Shown: positions 7,622-13,587, numbered from the stretch's first letter. The stretch is DNA of 14,029 nt from Ramicandelaber brevisporus (GCA_025201865.1 MU603159.1:1-14029); one strand, 5' to 3'. The notes: generated by a model from the letters alone, not told the origin. A program made the numbers and translations.

Positions 7622-7969
7622 ATGCTCAACTTTGGCATCTTCGGCTTTGGGCTTGGAGCGTTGAAGGCGACGCTGCCGGCGCTTGGAGGCAAGGCATGGC
7701 GCATTCCATATCGACTGAGCCGGACTCGTAAGGCGAACGTTCGTAAGAGACTTAAGGCGGTTGATGATGTGATCAAGACCGTGTCGGAATCCGGCGTGCA
7801 GCTGCGCTCGCTTGAACTGGCACGCATGCTACCCAAAGAGTATCAGATGGAGCCAAGAGACAAATACACAATCTTCTCTCGCATTCACACTCGCTATCGT
7901 AAAGGCATTCACAAAGTTCCTCATTTCACAAAAGTGCCAGTCCCAAGAACCTCTCCACCTGGATTCTAA
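7622..7969 (+). CDS. MRPL31: Mitochondrial large-subunit ribosomal protein mL60 (Mrpl31)
   Basis: This 115-residue basic protein matches the fungal mitoribosomal protein Mrpl31/mL60, a component of the mitochondrial 54S subunit. Matching features are the Gly-rich N-terminus followed by WRIPYRLSRTRKANVRKRL (25-43), an RLKAVDDVI segment, and the strongly conserved end MLPKEYQMEPRDKYTIFSR (69-87), YRKGIHKVPHFTKV (92-105) and a terminal SPPGF. The N-terminus has Lys and Arg but no acidic residue before Asp48, consistent with mitochondrial import. The start ATG at 7622 lies just after a T-rich tract. A poly(A) signal sits 18 bp past the stop. mL60 has been described mainly from fungi, which supports a fungal origin of this window. 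Confidence 0.9.
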   Translation: MLNFGIFGFGLGALKATLPALGGKAWRIPYRLSRTRKANVRKRLKAVDDVIKTVSESGVQLRSLELARMLPKEYQMEPRDKYTIFSRIHTRYRKGIHKVPHFTKVPVPRTSPPGF

Positions 7970-7986
7970 ATATTCACTTTCGATAC

Positions 7987-7992
7987 AATAAA
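7987..7992 (+). terminator. Poly(A) signal of MRPL31
   Basis: A perfect AATAAA begins 18 bases past the MRPL31 stop codon, in A/T-rich sequence. Confidence 0.75.
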
Positions 7993-8412
7993 TAGTACAT
8001 TTAGAAGCGAGGGGTTTAGATTCTGACTGCGACATGAGCCAGATGGGGGCTGGAAATAATACTGAGATGCGGATGGGGTTGTTTGAGTTACTGACTGCCG
8101 TTGGGCTGCGGCAAGTTGTCGTGCCTACAACATTGCTTATGAGCACTATACAGTGTGTTGAATATTGCACAATGAAGTCGATATCGATCTTCACGGTCAG
8201 CTAGAGGAATAGAACTCACATTAACCAAAAGGTGAATGGCTGTTTCTAGCGATGCTGCACAAAGAGAATATAATAATTCAACTCAACGAGGTGGAATGAC
8301 AATATGATGTGAAATGGGATGATGATCAAAATACTCGGTGGAGATCCATGAGCACCTGCTATCGGAATGTAACAAGTTGGCGGTGCCCCAGCCAATAATG
8401 CACGACTGGACT

Positions 8413-8700
8413 GCCTTTTACATACAATGCTAGTGATTTTAAGCACGCAAAAGTGACTATTGCAACATACAAACTTGTATGTTATGATCAGGGCACACTG
8501 CTACTCTCATGACCCACATCATTTCTTGTTCTCTTTATGCTTGTGCCTTGAAGTATACCGCTAGCCCTGAGTAACTTTTACACAATGCCGAAATGTATCA
8601 ATGAAAGTTTCGATTAAAAATACAATGCATTCTGGCCAGGGTATGCCGCTACTGTCAGTACCCACATCATCTCTTTCTCTCTATGCGTTTATGCCACGAC
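8413..8700. repeat. Two diverged direct copies, about 150-160 bp apart
   Basis: Copy A starts with CTTTTACATACAATGC at 8415 and copy B with CTTTTACACAATGC at 8575. Later anchors match in the same order: CTGCTACTCTCATGACCCACATCAT (about 8498-8522) against a similar stretch at about 8647-8670, followed by CTCTTTATGCTTGTGCC against CTCTCTATGCGTTTATGCC. The offset shrinks from 160 to 148, so small indels have accumulated. On the minus strand both copies share the block ATGATGTGGGT. This is an old tandem duplication of unknown nature. Confidence 0.6.
8464..8483. other. Perfect 9-bp inverted repeat with 2-base centre
   Basis: AACATACAA at 8464-8472 is followed by AC and then TTGTATGTT at 8475-8483. 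It is an A/T-rich near-palindrome in copy A of the repeat, and it is not preserved in copy B. It may be a dyad site for a DNA-binding protein; it does not resemble a known terminator. Confidence 0.6.
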
Positions 8701-8735
8701 CTAGACATCCTTGTTCCCAGACCTCTCCTAAATGG

Positions 8736-8767
8736 CATCCGAGATGCTTATGATATGCTCTCGGATG
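8736..8767. other. Perfect 9-bp hairpin, 14-base loop
   Basis: CATCCGAGA at 8736-8744 pairs exactly with TCTCGGATG at 8759-8767. The stem is GC-balanced and could form in RNA from either strand. No T-run follows and no named RNA family was recognised. Confidence 0.6.
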
Positions 8768-8825
8768 TCGGTCGACTGCTCGTTCACTATGCTCAGTAGA
8801 AAGTGCATGTTTCGCGGGAAAAAAT

Positions 8826-8860
8826 GAGCTTCGCAGTGAAAGAGAGCTTCGCAGTAAAGA
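8826..8860. repeat. Short tandem duplication
   Basis: GAGCTTCGCAGTGAAAGA (8826-8843) is followed at once by GAGCTTCGCAGTAAAGA (8844-8860). It lies 170-200 bp upstream of the small secreted protein gene, so it may be a doubled promoter element. Confidence 0.8.
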
Positions 8861-8936
8861 TACCAAGTGGGCGAGATTTGTATACAAGGTCAGCCATCGG
8901 CTCGCTCAATCCGCCTCTTGCTCGTCTTACATCCAT

Positions 8937-8999
8937 CCATCTCATCCTCCTCCTTCTCCTTCTTTTCCTTCTTCTCCTCCTACTGCTGCCTCTCTTTAC
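8937..8999. promoter_or_regulatory. CT-rich tract upstream of the small secreted protein gene
   Basis: About 60 bases are nearly all C and T on the coding strand (TCCTCC, TTCTCC and CTTCTT blocks), ending about 30 bp before the ATG at 9028. It is probably part of the core promoter or leader. Confidence 0.45.
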
Positions 9000-9027
9000 C
9001 TCGGAAGACCAAGCGTAAATAGCCAAG

Positions 9028-9255
9028 ATGAAGATTGCCGTGATTGTTCCATTTTTGCTGGTTGCAGTCGGTGTTGTCAGTGCTGGCAAGTGCAAGACTA
9101 CAGATCGTAATGACACTATTGCGTATCGCAAATGCCTTCAAACGCGTAAGACTAACCTCATGGGCGGAAAAACAGCCAAGTACAAGAGCCTTAGTCCAGA
9201 AGGGCATGCCAGAAAGATGAAGAGCATCAATGATAAACTCAGCATAATGGCTTGA
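9028..9255 (+). CDS. Small secreted basic protein, family unknown
   Basis: The 75-residue product has a clear signal peptide: MK, a hydrophobic core at about 3-17, and a good cleavage site after VVSA at residue 19. The mature part is about 56 residues, rich in Lys/Arg, with just two Cys (22 and 36) that could form one disulfide, and no membrane segment or glycosyl-anchor signal. I do not recognise a family. A CT-rich tract upstream, the purine-rich start context (AAGATGAAG) and a perfect AATAAA 28 bases past the stop all support a real gene despite its size. It could be a secreted effector-like, antimicrobial or cell-wall-associated peptide; nothing in the sequence decides between these. Its neighbours (an unexplained 1-kb gap and an HMG-box gene) give no functional clue. 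Confidence 0.75.
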   Translation: MKIAVIVPFLLVAVGVVSAGKCKTTDRNDTIAYRKCLQTRKTNLMGGKTAKYKSLSPEGHARKMKSINDKLSIMA

Positions 9256-9282
9256 AACTAGATGAGCGTAGATTACATTGTC

Positions 9283-9288
9283 AATAAA
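9283..9288 (+). terminator. Poly(A) signal of the small secreted protein gene
   Basis: A perfect AATAAA lies 28 bases past the stop codon and is followed by an A-rich stretch. Confidence 0.7.
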
Positions 9289-9530
9289 AACTAAGTCTCT
9301 TAACCAATTGTTTATATTTCAATCCTCATCACCCGTCTTTAACTACTACTACGCTCTCATGTAGATGTAAATGAATGCATTATAGCAGCCTAATTCAACT
9401 CTGTGCGCATTTAACAGCAGAAGTCGACAACTCATATCATGTTCTACGCGTTCTTTATTTTGTTTTGTGCAAACTATTTTTTTTTAATCTCAACCGGCAT
9501 AGCCATCCTCATCGTTGCCGAACCAAAACA

Positions 9531-10316
9531 ATGTCGACAAGGGGAAGCCCACCAATCAAGTATACGACCGGTCGTAAGCGTCAGCGCGAAGTCAGTGAGC
9601 AAGAGAGTGGTTCAGTCTATCTCGATCAGCGAAGCACTGGCGATGAACTCGAACCACAAACGGAAGCGGAGGATCGCAAGTATCGACAATTGTACAAGGC
9701 ACTGGCTGCTCAGTTGGCCAGCCTGGAGACAGAGAGTGAACAGTTGAATCAGGAATTGGCTGAATCTCGCCATACTCTACGTAGACTTAGAACTGAACAG
9801 ATATTGCTCTACAGCACATTTGCCGCACATCACAATGGACCATCTAAAATTGCACAGCAGCAAACACTGGGTCTGCCGTCTATTCCTCCGCCTAATCCCC
9901 CATCACAGCCTCCTCCTCCCTCTCTTCCTCACCCGCCAGCCAGCACTGCACCGTTAAATGGCAATAGTGATAATCAAGGTGCAAACAATCAGCGAGGTAA
10001 AATGCAACAAACGCCAGCAGTTAATGGGAATGAAGCAAGCGACACCCCTCGCAAGACGGGAGGAGGAGGAGGAGGAGGAGGAGGAGGAGAAGAGCGTCTT
10101 CCATCCAGTGCATACATGCTATTTTGCAGATTCAAAAGAGCAGAGGTATGTGAGCAATTGAATAATACTAATAATATTGGAGAAGTTAATCGTGTACTGG
10201 GAGAAATGTGGAGAGCATTGCCCAATGAGGAGCGTGACCACTATAAGAACATTTATAAAGAAAAGAAGGCTGCTCAGGACACTGCAGATGTGCCTTTAAA
10301 CTCTATGATTAAATAG
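9531..10316 (+). CDS. Nhp10-like HMG-box protein (probable INO80 complex subunit)
   Basis: The 261-residue product starts at the ATG at 9531; an upstream in-frame ATG at 9375 would add a hydrophobic, low-complexity 52 residues and is unlikely. Layout: basic N-terminus (1-20), a coiled coil at about 47-98 ending in RRLRTEQILLYSTF, a Pro/Ser-rich linker (118-141), a Gly run at 177-186, and one HMG box at about 188-249 (LPSSAYMLFC, then VNRVLGEMWRALPNEERDHY and KEKKAAQ). A coiled coil just ahead of a single C-terminal HMG box is the layout of yeast Nhp10, which binds DNA ends and nucleosomal DNA in the INO80 remodeller. The leucine/arginine spacing at the end of the coiled coil also resembles Nhp10. 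Another HMG-B-like protein remains possible. It runs tail to tail into the Cbp4-like gene, with 14 bp between stops. Confidence 0.78.
   Translation: MSTRGSPPIKYTTGRKRQREVSEQESGSVYLDQRSTGDELEPQTEAEDRKYRQLYKALAAQLASLETESEQLNQELAESRHTLRRLRTEQILLYSTFAAHHNGPSKIAQQQTLGLPSIPPPNPPSQPPPPSLPHPPASTAPLNGNSDNQGANNQRGKMQQTPAVNGNEASDTPRKTGGGGGGGGGGEERLPSSAYMLFCRFKRAEVCEQLNNTNNIGEVNRVLGEMWRALPNEERDHYKNIYKEKKAAQDTADVPLNSMIK
10059..10089 (+). repeat. (GGA)n repeat encoding polyglycine
   Basis: About ten perfect GGA triplets encode the Gly run directly ahead of the HMG box. Slippage would change the linker length without breaking the frame. Confidence 0.9.
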
Positions 10317-10330
10317 AACTACATTTTAAT

Positions 10331-10723
10331 TTAGTTATTCTCACCAGAAGACATTGATGAAGATGGTTCTGATGATGATGATGACGATGATGATGGCTGC
10401 TTGACTGGCTTGTATACCTCCGATCTAGGTAGTATGCGCTGTCTAATGTCAGAGGGATACTCCATGGCCGCATCGTATCTAATGTCCCAAACTGGTCTGT
10501 TTGAACGGGCATTTTCCTGCACAATTTTGTACATCATCTCAATCTCCCGCTCTCTTCGGCTTTTGTTTGCCTCAATCTCCTCTGCCTGCCCTGGTGGAAG
10601 TCTCTTTATAAAGTCGTCTCTGGACGGTGCCGTAGCCTCAACCACCAGCACTCCTCCGCCTATTATCAGCACTCCATACAGGAAGGCCTTTGCGAGCTGT
10701 TGCTGAATCATTTTGAGAAACAC
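10331..10723 (-). CDS. CBP4: Cbp4-like cytochrome bc1 complex assembly factor
   Basis: Cbp4 is a small inner-membrane protein that stabilises newly made cytochrome b with Cbp3-Cbp6 during complex III assembly. The 130-residue product has one N-terminal membrane helix (about 12-30, with IIGGG), then TAPSRDDFIKRLPP (31-44), an AEEIEANKSRREREIE helix and MYKIVQENARSNRPVWDI (64-81). The order helix, TPsxxxf, basic helix, MxIvxxxaxSxxPvW is that of Cbp4. The C-terminal 40 residues are an extension beyond the family's usual end, with a Ser run (111-118) from a GAT/GAC repeat on the other strand. M1 or M5 could be the start; both leave the helix intact. It is transcribed divergently from RPN10, and its stop is 14 bp from the HMG gene's stop. 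The related metazoan family is UQCC3. Confidence 0.78.
   Translation of the reverse strand: MFLKMIQQQLAKAFLYGVLIIGGGVLVVEATAPSRDDFIKRLPPGQAEEIEANKSRREREIEMMYKIVQENARSNRPVWDIRYDAAMEYPSDIRQRILPRSEVYKPVKQPSSSSSSSSEPSSSMSSGENN
10371..10394. repeat. GAT/GAC trinucleotide repeat encoding polyserine
   Basis: GATGATGATGATGACGATGATGATGG on the plus strand is read on the minus strand as a run of TCA/TCG serine codons in the tail of the Cbp4-like protein. Confidence 0.85.
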
Positions 10724-10932
10724 AAGAACAAGAACGAACTTGGTACTGCTGTTGTTGTTGCTGTTGTTGTGGATAGTTTTATTTTTTTGGAGTGCACTTT
10801 TGGACTTGTCTATTTCTCGCTGCTTTTTCTTTTTCTTTTTCTTTTCTGCTTTATTTTTTCACTTCAGCCATCTCTGCCGCGACTTGAACGCGTCATCAAC
10901 AACAGCAATAGCTACTCGCTTTCCAGCAAGAA
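10724..10932. promoter_or_regulatory. Divergent promoter region of CBP4 and RPN10
   Basis: This 209-bp region contains a GTT/GCT triplet repeat at about 10745-10770 and a T-rich, CT-punctuated tract (10785-10860) on the RPN10 strand. No TATA box is evident, and no copy of a hexamer of the yeast proteasome Rpn4 element (GGTGGCAAA) was found. Confidence 0.5.
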
Positions 10933-12000
10933 ATGTCGCTCGAAGCTACAGTGATCCTTGTCGACAACTCGGAGTGGGCACGCAATGGAGACTACGCACC
11001 AACTAGATTTGGTGCTCAGCGCGATTGCGTGAATATTATCGCCAACAGCAAGATTGGAGCACATCCAGAGAGCGTGGTTGGGCTGATGACACTTGCAGGC
11101 AGCTCGCCAGAGATGCTGGCTATTCCGACTAACGAACACGGCAACATCCTGAATGGACTTCATAGAGCATCACTCGGTGGAGAAATTCACTTTGAAGGCG
11201 CATTGCAGGTTGCACATTTGGCACTCAAGCATCGCGCTAATAAGAATCAGCGTCAGCGGATCATTGTATTTGTCGGCTCTCCTATTAATGACGATCAGAA
11301 GTCACTGGTGCGTTTAGGTCGTCGCCTAAAGAAAAACAACATTGCAGTTGATGTGATTAGTTTGGGTGAGGTGGAAGTGAACGATGCTAAATTGCAAGCA
11401 TTCATTGAGGCAGTAAACTCTGGCGATACAGGAACACTTTTGTCTGTTAAACCTGGCTCTTATCTATTATCCGATAGCTTACGTCAATCTTCCATCCTGG
11501 GCGGTTCATCCAGCGCTCATACTGGAGGAGACATGGATAATGATGAGTTTGAATTTGGAGTTGATCCCTCCCTTGACCCTGAATTGGCCATGGCTCTTCG
11601 TATGTCTCTCGCCGAAGAACAGAACCGCCAAAATGCGGCTGCGGCTGCGGCTGCTGCAACTACTGCCGCCCCCTCCACTGCAGCCCAAACCGCCAATATC
11701 AACGAAGATGCATCAGAAGAGGATCGTCTTCTCCAGCAAGCCCTTGAGGCCAGCATGCATGGCGATCACGATGACGATGCCATGGATGAATACGAGGATG
11801 ATGATGAGATCCAACGTGCAATTGCAATGTCTATGCAGGTCGATGAAGCCGAGGGATCTGGCAACACTGACAACAGCAGTGGCAACAATAACCAATCAAG
11901 CGAAGATGTTCCAAGCGGTGAATCCGATGAATATTACGCCTCAGTTCTTCGTGGTCTTCATGGAAATGACCCTTCAAACCAAGGTGGAAACTCTAAATAA
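10933..12000 (+). CDS. RPN10: 26S proteasome non-ATPase subunit Rpn10 (ubiquitin receptor)
   Basis: Rpn10 sits between the lid and base of the 19S regulatory particle and captures polyubiquitylated substrates. The N-terminal von Willebrand A domain (1-190) shows the conserved VDNSEWARNGDYAPTRFGAQ at 10-29, VGLMTLAG at 49-56, GALQVAHLALKHR at 89-101, QRIIVFVGSPI at 108-118 and VISLGE at 141-146. Three ubiquitin-interacting motifs follow: DPELAMALRMSLAEE (about 215-229), EEDRLLQQALEASM (262-275) and DEIQRAIAMSMQ (291-302), each with the acidic patch, central Ala and Ser. An Ala run (235-242) and acidic or Asn/Ser-rich linkers separate them. Yeast Rpn10 has one UIM and human S5a two, so three is at the high end. 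The length (355) is near the animal form (about 377). The ATG at 10933 opens directly into the vWA domain. It converges on VPS28 with 78 bp between stops. Confidence 0.96.
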   Translation: MSLEATVILVDNSEWARNGDYAPTRFGAQRDCVNIIANSKIGAHPESVVGLMTLAGSSPEMLAIPTNEHGNILNGLHRASLGGEIHFEGALQVAHLALKHRANKNQRQRIIVFVGSPINDDQKSLVRLGRRLKKNNIAVDVISLGEVEVNDAKLQAFIEAVNSGDTGTLLSVKPGSYLLSDSLRQSSILGGSSSAHTGGDMDNDEFEFGVDPSLDPELAMALRMSLAEEQNRQNAAAAAAAATTAAPSTAAQTANINEDASEEDRLLQQALEASMHGDHDDDAMDEYEDDDEIQRAIAMSMQVDEAEGSGNTDNSSGNNNQSSEDVPSGESDEYYASVLRGLHGNDPSNQGGNSK

Positions 12001-12078
12001 CTCACAGTTTAACCGCACTTTATACTTATTTTAAGTTTTAATATATAAAATGAAAAGTTCAAAGAACAACAGCACTAT

Positions 12079-12804
12079 TTATGGATCCAATGAGCGATAG
12101 AATGCATTCTGGGCAGAATCAATGTCAAAGAGCAGCTGTCTCTCCTGGTCCTTTGTAAGAGTATCGCTCGCTCTCATACCGTTTAATGTAATGAGCCAAT
12201 CACGGATTCTTGCTCGGCCCTCATAACTTGGAGGGAGAGATGTCACGTTATTAATACTCTGCATTAGCTCAACTAAGTCAGGATGCAGCTGGTCAACCGC
12301 AACCATTCCGAGTCGAATGCGATCGGTCAGCGTGATAAAGTGATGCACAGTGTCCGCAATAGCCTTCTTCTCCGTTGATGATCCCGATCCTGCACCGCCT
12401 GACGCAGCATGAGCTGCTGTTGATGAGTTTACATTATGAGATGATGAATTCGCAGCTGTACCGCCAGAAATACCGCCAAGAGATACAGTAGGCATACCTC
12501 CGTGCTCCAGTGTCAACGGAATACCTGAGCGCAGTCGGCCCAAGGCAGCGGTGCACCGAAGTCCATTCTGTTTGACAAAGTCATCGACATCGCGAATATG
12601 GTCTTCAACAGCTGCGAACGCTACCTTGTACTGAGTCAGCAAGCGCTGGCAGGCAGGTGTGTACTCGTGTGCATCTATTGCGTCGCGAGTAAAAGCACGC
12701 TCGAGATGCTCCAGCGAGAGAATGATAGAATACAGATCGGCTAACGACTCTAGTCTCTCACGTTCAGCATTGCTGTTGAAGAGACGAACTTCTACATCTG
12801 CCAT
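12079..12804 (-). CDS. VPS28: ESCRT-I subunit Vps28
   Basis: Vps28 is part of the ESCRT-I complex (with Vps23 and Vps37) that sorts ubiquitylated cargo into multivesicular bodies; its C-terminal domain binds ESCRT-II Vps36. The N-terminal core (about 13-95) shows ERLESLADLYSIILSLEHLE (17-36), AFTRDAIDAHEYTPACQRLL (37-56) and DDFVKQNGLRCTAALGRL (74-91), all family-typical. The C-terminal four-helix domain (about 146-240) has TDRIRLGMVAVDQLHPDL (160-177), LPPSYEGRARIRDWL (190-204) and LLFDIDSAQNAFYRSL (224-239). Between them lies a 45-residue Ser/Gly/Asn/Ala linker, longer than in human Vps28 (221 residues in total, against 241 here). The sequence is intact and intronless, and the first ATG at 12804 is the natural start. 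Confidence 0.96.
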   Translation of the reverse strand: MADVEVRLFNSNAERERLESLADLYSIILSLEHLERAFTRDAIDAHEYTPACQRLLTQYKVAFAAVEDHIRDVDDFVKQNGLRCTAALGRLRSGIPLTLEHGGMPTVSLGGISGGTAANSSSHNVNSSTAAHAASGGAGSGSSTEKKAIADTVHHFITLTDRIRLGMVAVDQLHPDLVELMQSINNVTSLPPSYEGRARIRDWLITLNGMRASDTLTKDQERQLLFDIDSAQNAFYRSLDP

Positions 12805-13512
12805 CGTTGGTCAGAGATGAACACAAGTTTGTAGCTCAACAAAGAAAAAAAAAAGAATAGTGAAGCAGTAAGTCAAGTGAAGCCAAAATCGAACTTGGCA
12901 TACAAAACACTTTGCATCAGCATTGACGTGCTGAAGGAGCACTTCCGCAAGGATGTGAGCAAGGAGGAGTGGGCGCTGGTTGTGAAGCTGAAGGGACTGC
13001 TCGACATCCAGTAAGTTTGCCTGTGCATTGAATTAGATTGATTAGAATATTATTGAATACAAATGAGTCGAATATTATAGAATATAATAGGATGGCGAGT
13101 GCCGGAAGTAGAAGATGCGAGCGAGACACGGTGTGCGATGAGAGGGGATTGCACAAACGAGCACATGTGGAGGAAAGAGAATGTGTGAGAGTGCGTGGCT
13201 GGATCGGACTGGGAAATGCCGACCATGGACAGCATCGGCGTGTGTCGCAGCAAGTGGTAGATGATAACGATAGCAGCAACAGCGGCAAAAAAGACTGCGA
13301 GCAATTAAGCGCCATAGGCAAATGATATAGAGGTACGAGGGGAACTACCATAGTGAGCAGCTGTCTGGAAACTGCAGACGACACTCGCTCCAACAGTGAT
13401 ACAAACACACACACGCAGTCAGCTTGGCGCACGATGGAAATGGCACATGTCGGATGATGGCAATCCACATACGACGATTCTAGCACAACCACAAAAACTG
13501 AAAATCAGCAAC
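12805..13512. other. Gap between VPS28 and tRNA-Pro holding an exon-like stretch
   Basis: Apart from the candidate exon at about 12921-13010, I see no supported gene in these 700 bases. A long minus-strand open frame (12917-13492) is rich in Ser, Leu, Cys and Pro, has no recognisable domain and covers the exon-like stretch in antisense; I treat it as chance. The A/T-rich part at 13020-13090 would be intron sequence if the exon is real. Confidence 0.5.
12921..13010 (+). CDS. Orphan exon-like stretch with consensus 5' splice site (partial gene)
   Basis: The plus-strand frame reads IDVLKEHFRKDVSKEEW, then ALVVKLKGLLDI, an amphipathic, charged, well-balanced segment. Nearly every codon from 12928 ends in G or C (GTG CTG AAG GAG CAC TTC CGC AAG), unlike the A/T-tolerant third positions of its neighbours. 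The stretch is preceded by CTTTGCATCAG, a plausible 3' splice site at 12920, and ends at GTAAGT (13011-13016), a perfect 5' splice donor; unspliced, the same bases give a TAA stop. The frame is open back to a TAG at 12832 but has no ATG. A first exon from the ATG at 12817 could join in frame, but its donor would be weak. No downstream exon was recognised before the tRNA or the window end. It may be an exon of a gene extending right, or a fragment of a highly expressed gene. Family not recognised. Confidence 0.4.
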
Positions 13513-13584
13513 GGCCTGATGGTCTAGTGGTATGATTCTCCGTTTGGGTCGGAGAGGTCCCGGGTTCAATCCCCGGTCAGGCCC
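13513..13584 (+). tRNA. tRNA-Pro, anticodon TGG
   Basis: A complete 72-base cloverleaf is present. The acceptor stem GGCCTGA (13513-13519) pairs fully with TCAGGCC (13577-13583), followed by discriminator C at 13584. The anticodon stem CTCCG/CGGAG (13538-13542 and 13550-13554) encloses the 7-base loop TTTGGGT, with anticodon TGG at 13545-13547, which reads CCA and, with wobble, other Pro codons. The T-arm CCGGG/CCCGG encloses TTCAATC. The internal Pol III promoters are present: A box TGGTCTAGTGG in the D-arm and B box GGTTCAATCC. There is no intron and no encoded CCA, as expected for a nuclear gene. Like other eukaryotic tRNA-Pro it has a G after the anticodon. Confidence 0.97.
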
Positions 13585-13587
13585 ATC

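Larger units (their letters stand above)
7993..9027. other. Unusually long gap without a confident gene
   Basis: At about 1 kb this is the longest unexplained stretch between confident genes. It contains two diverged repeat copies (8413-8550 and 8573-8700), a perfect 9-bp inverted repeat at 8464-8483, a perfect 9-bp stem at 8736-8767, a 17-18 bp tandem duplication at 8826-8860 and a CT-rich tract before the next gene. Several short open frames on both strands look protein-like, but none has a start, a stop and a recognised motif together. A spliced minus-strand gene or a pair of non-coding RNAs is possible but unproven. Confidence 0.55.

Noticed and set aside
8460-8530. Box C/D snoRNA suggested by ATGATGT and CTGA on the minus strand
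   Set aside because: The C-like box lacks the final A, the CTGA lies only about 25 bases away, and no terminal stem was found, so the spacing is far too short.
8600-8796. About 65-codon plus-strand open stretch ending at TAG 8794-8796
   Set aside because: It looks protein-like but begins after a stop with no ATG until half-way, overlaps the repeat copy B and hairpin, and has no recognised motif.
8803-9018. 71-codon plus-strand frame ending 9 bp before the small secreted protein gene
   Set aside because: Its second half is polyleucine produced by the CT-rich tract, and its first half is the translated 17-18 bp tandem duplication. It might act as an upstream ORF, but nothing supports it as a protein gene.
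11540-12034. 164-codon plus-strand frame within RPN10
   Set aside because: It is an off-frame reading of RPN10's UIM region, rich in Met, Leu and Pro, with no independent motif.
12917-13492. 191-codon open frame on the minus strand
   Set aside because: It is the longest frame in its region but rich in Ser, Leu, Cys and Pro, with no domain or family motif. It also runs antisense to the GC3-rich exon-like stretch, whose codon pattern and splice donor favour the plus strand.
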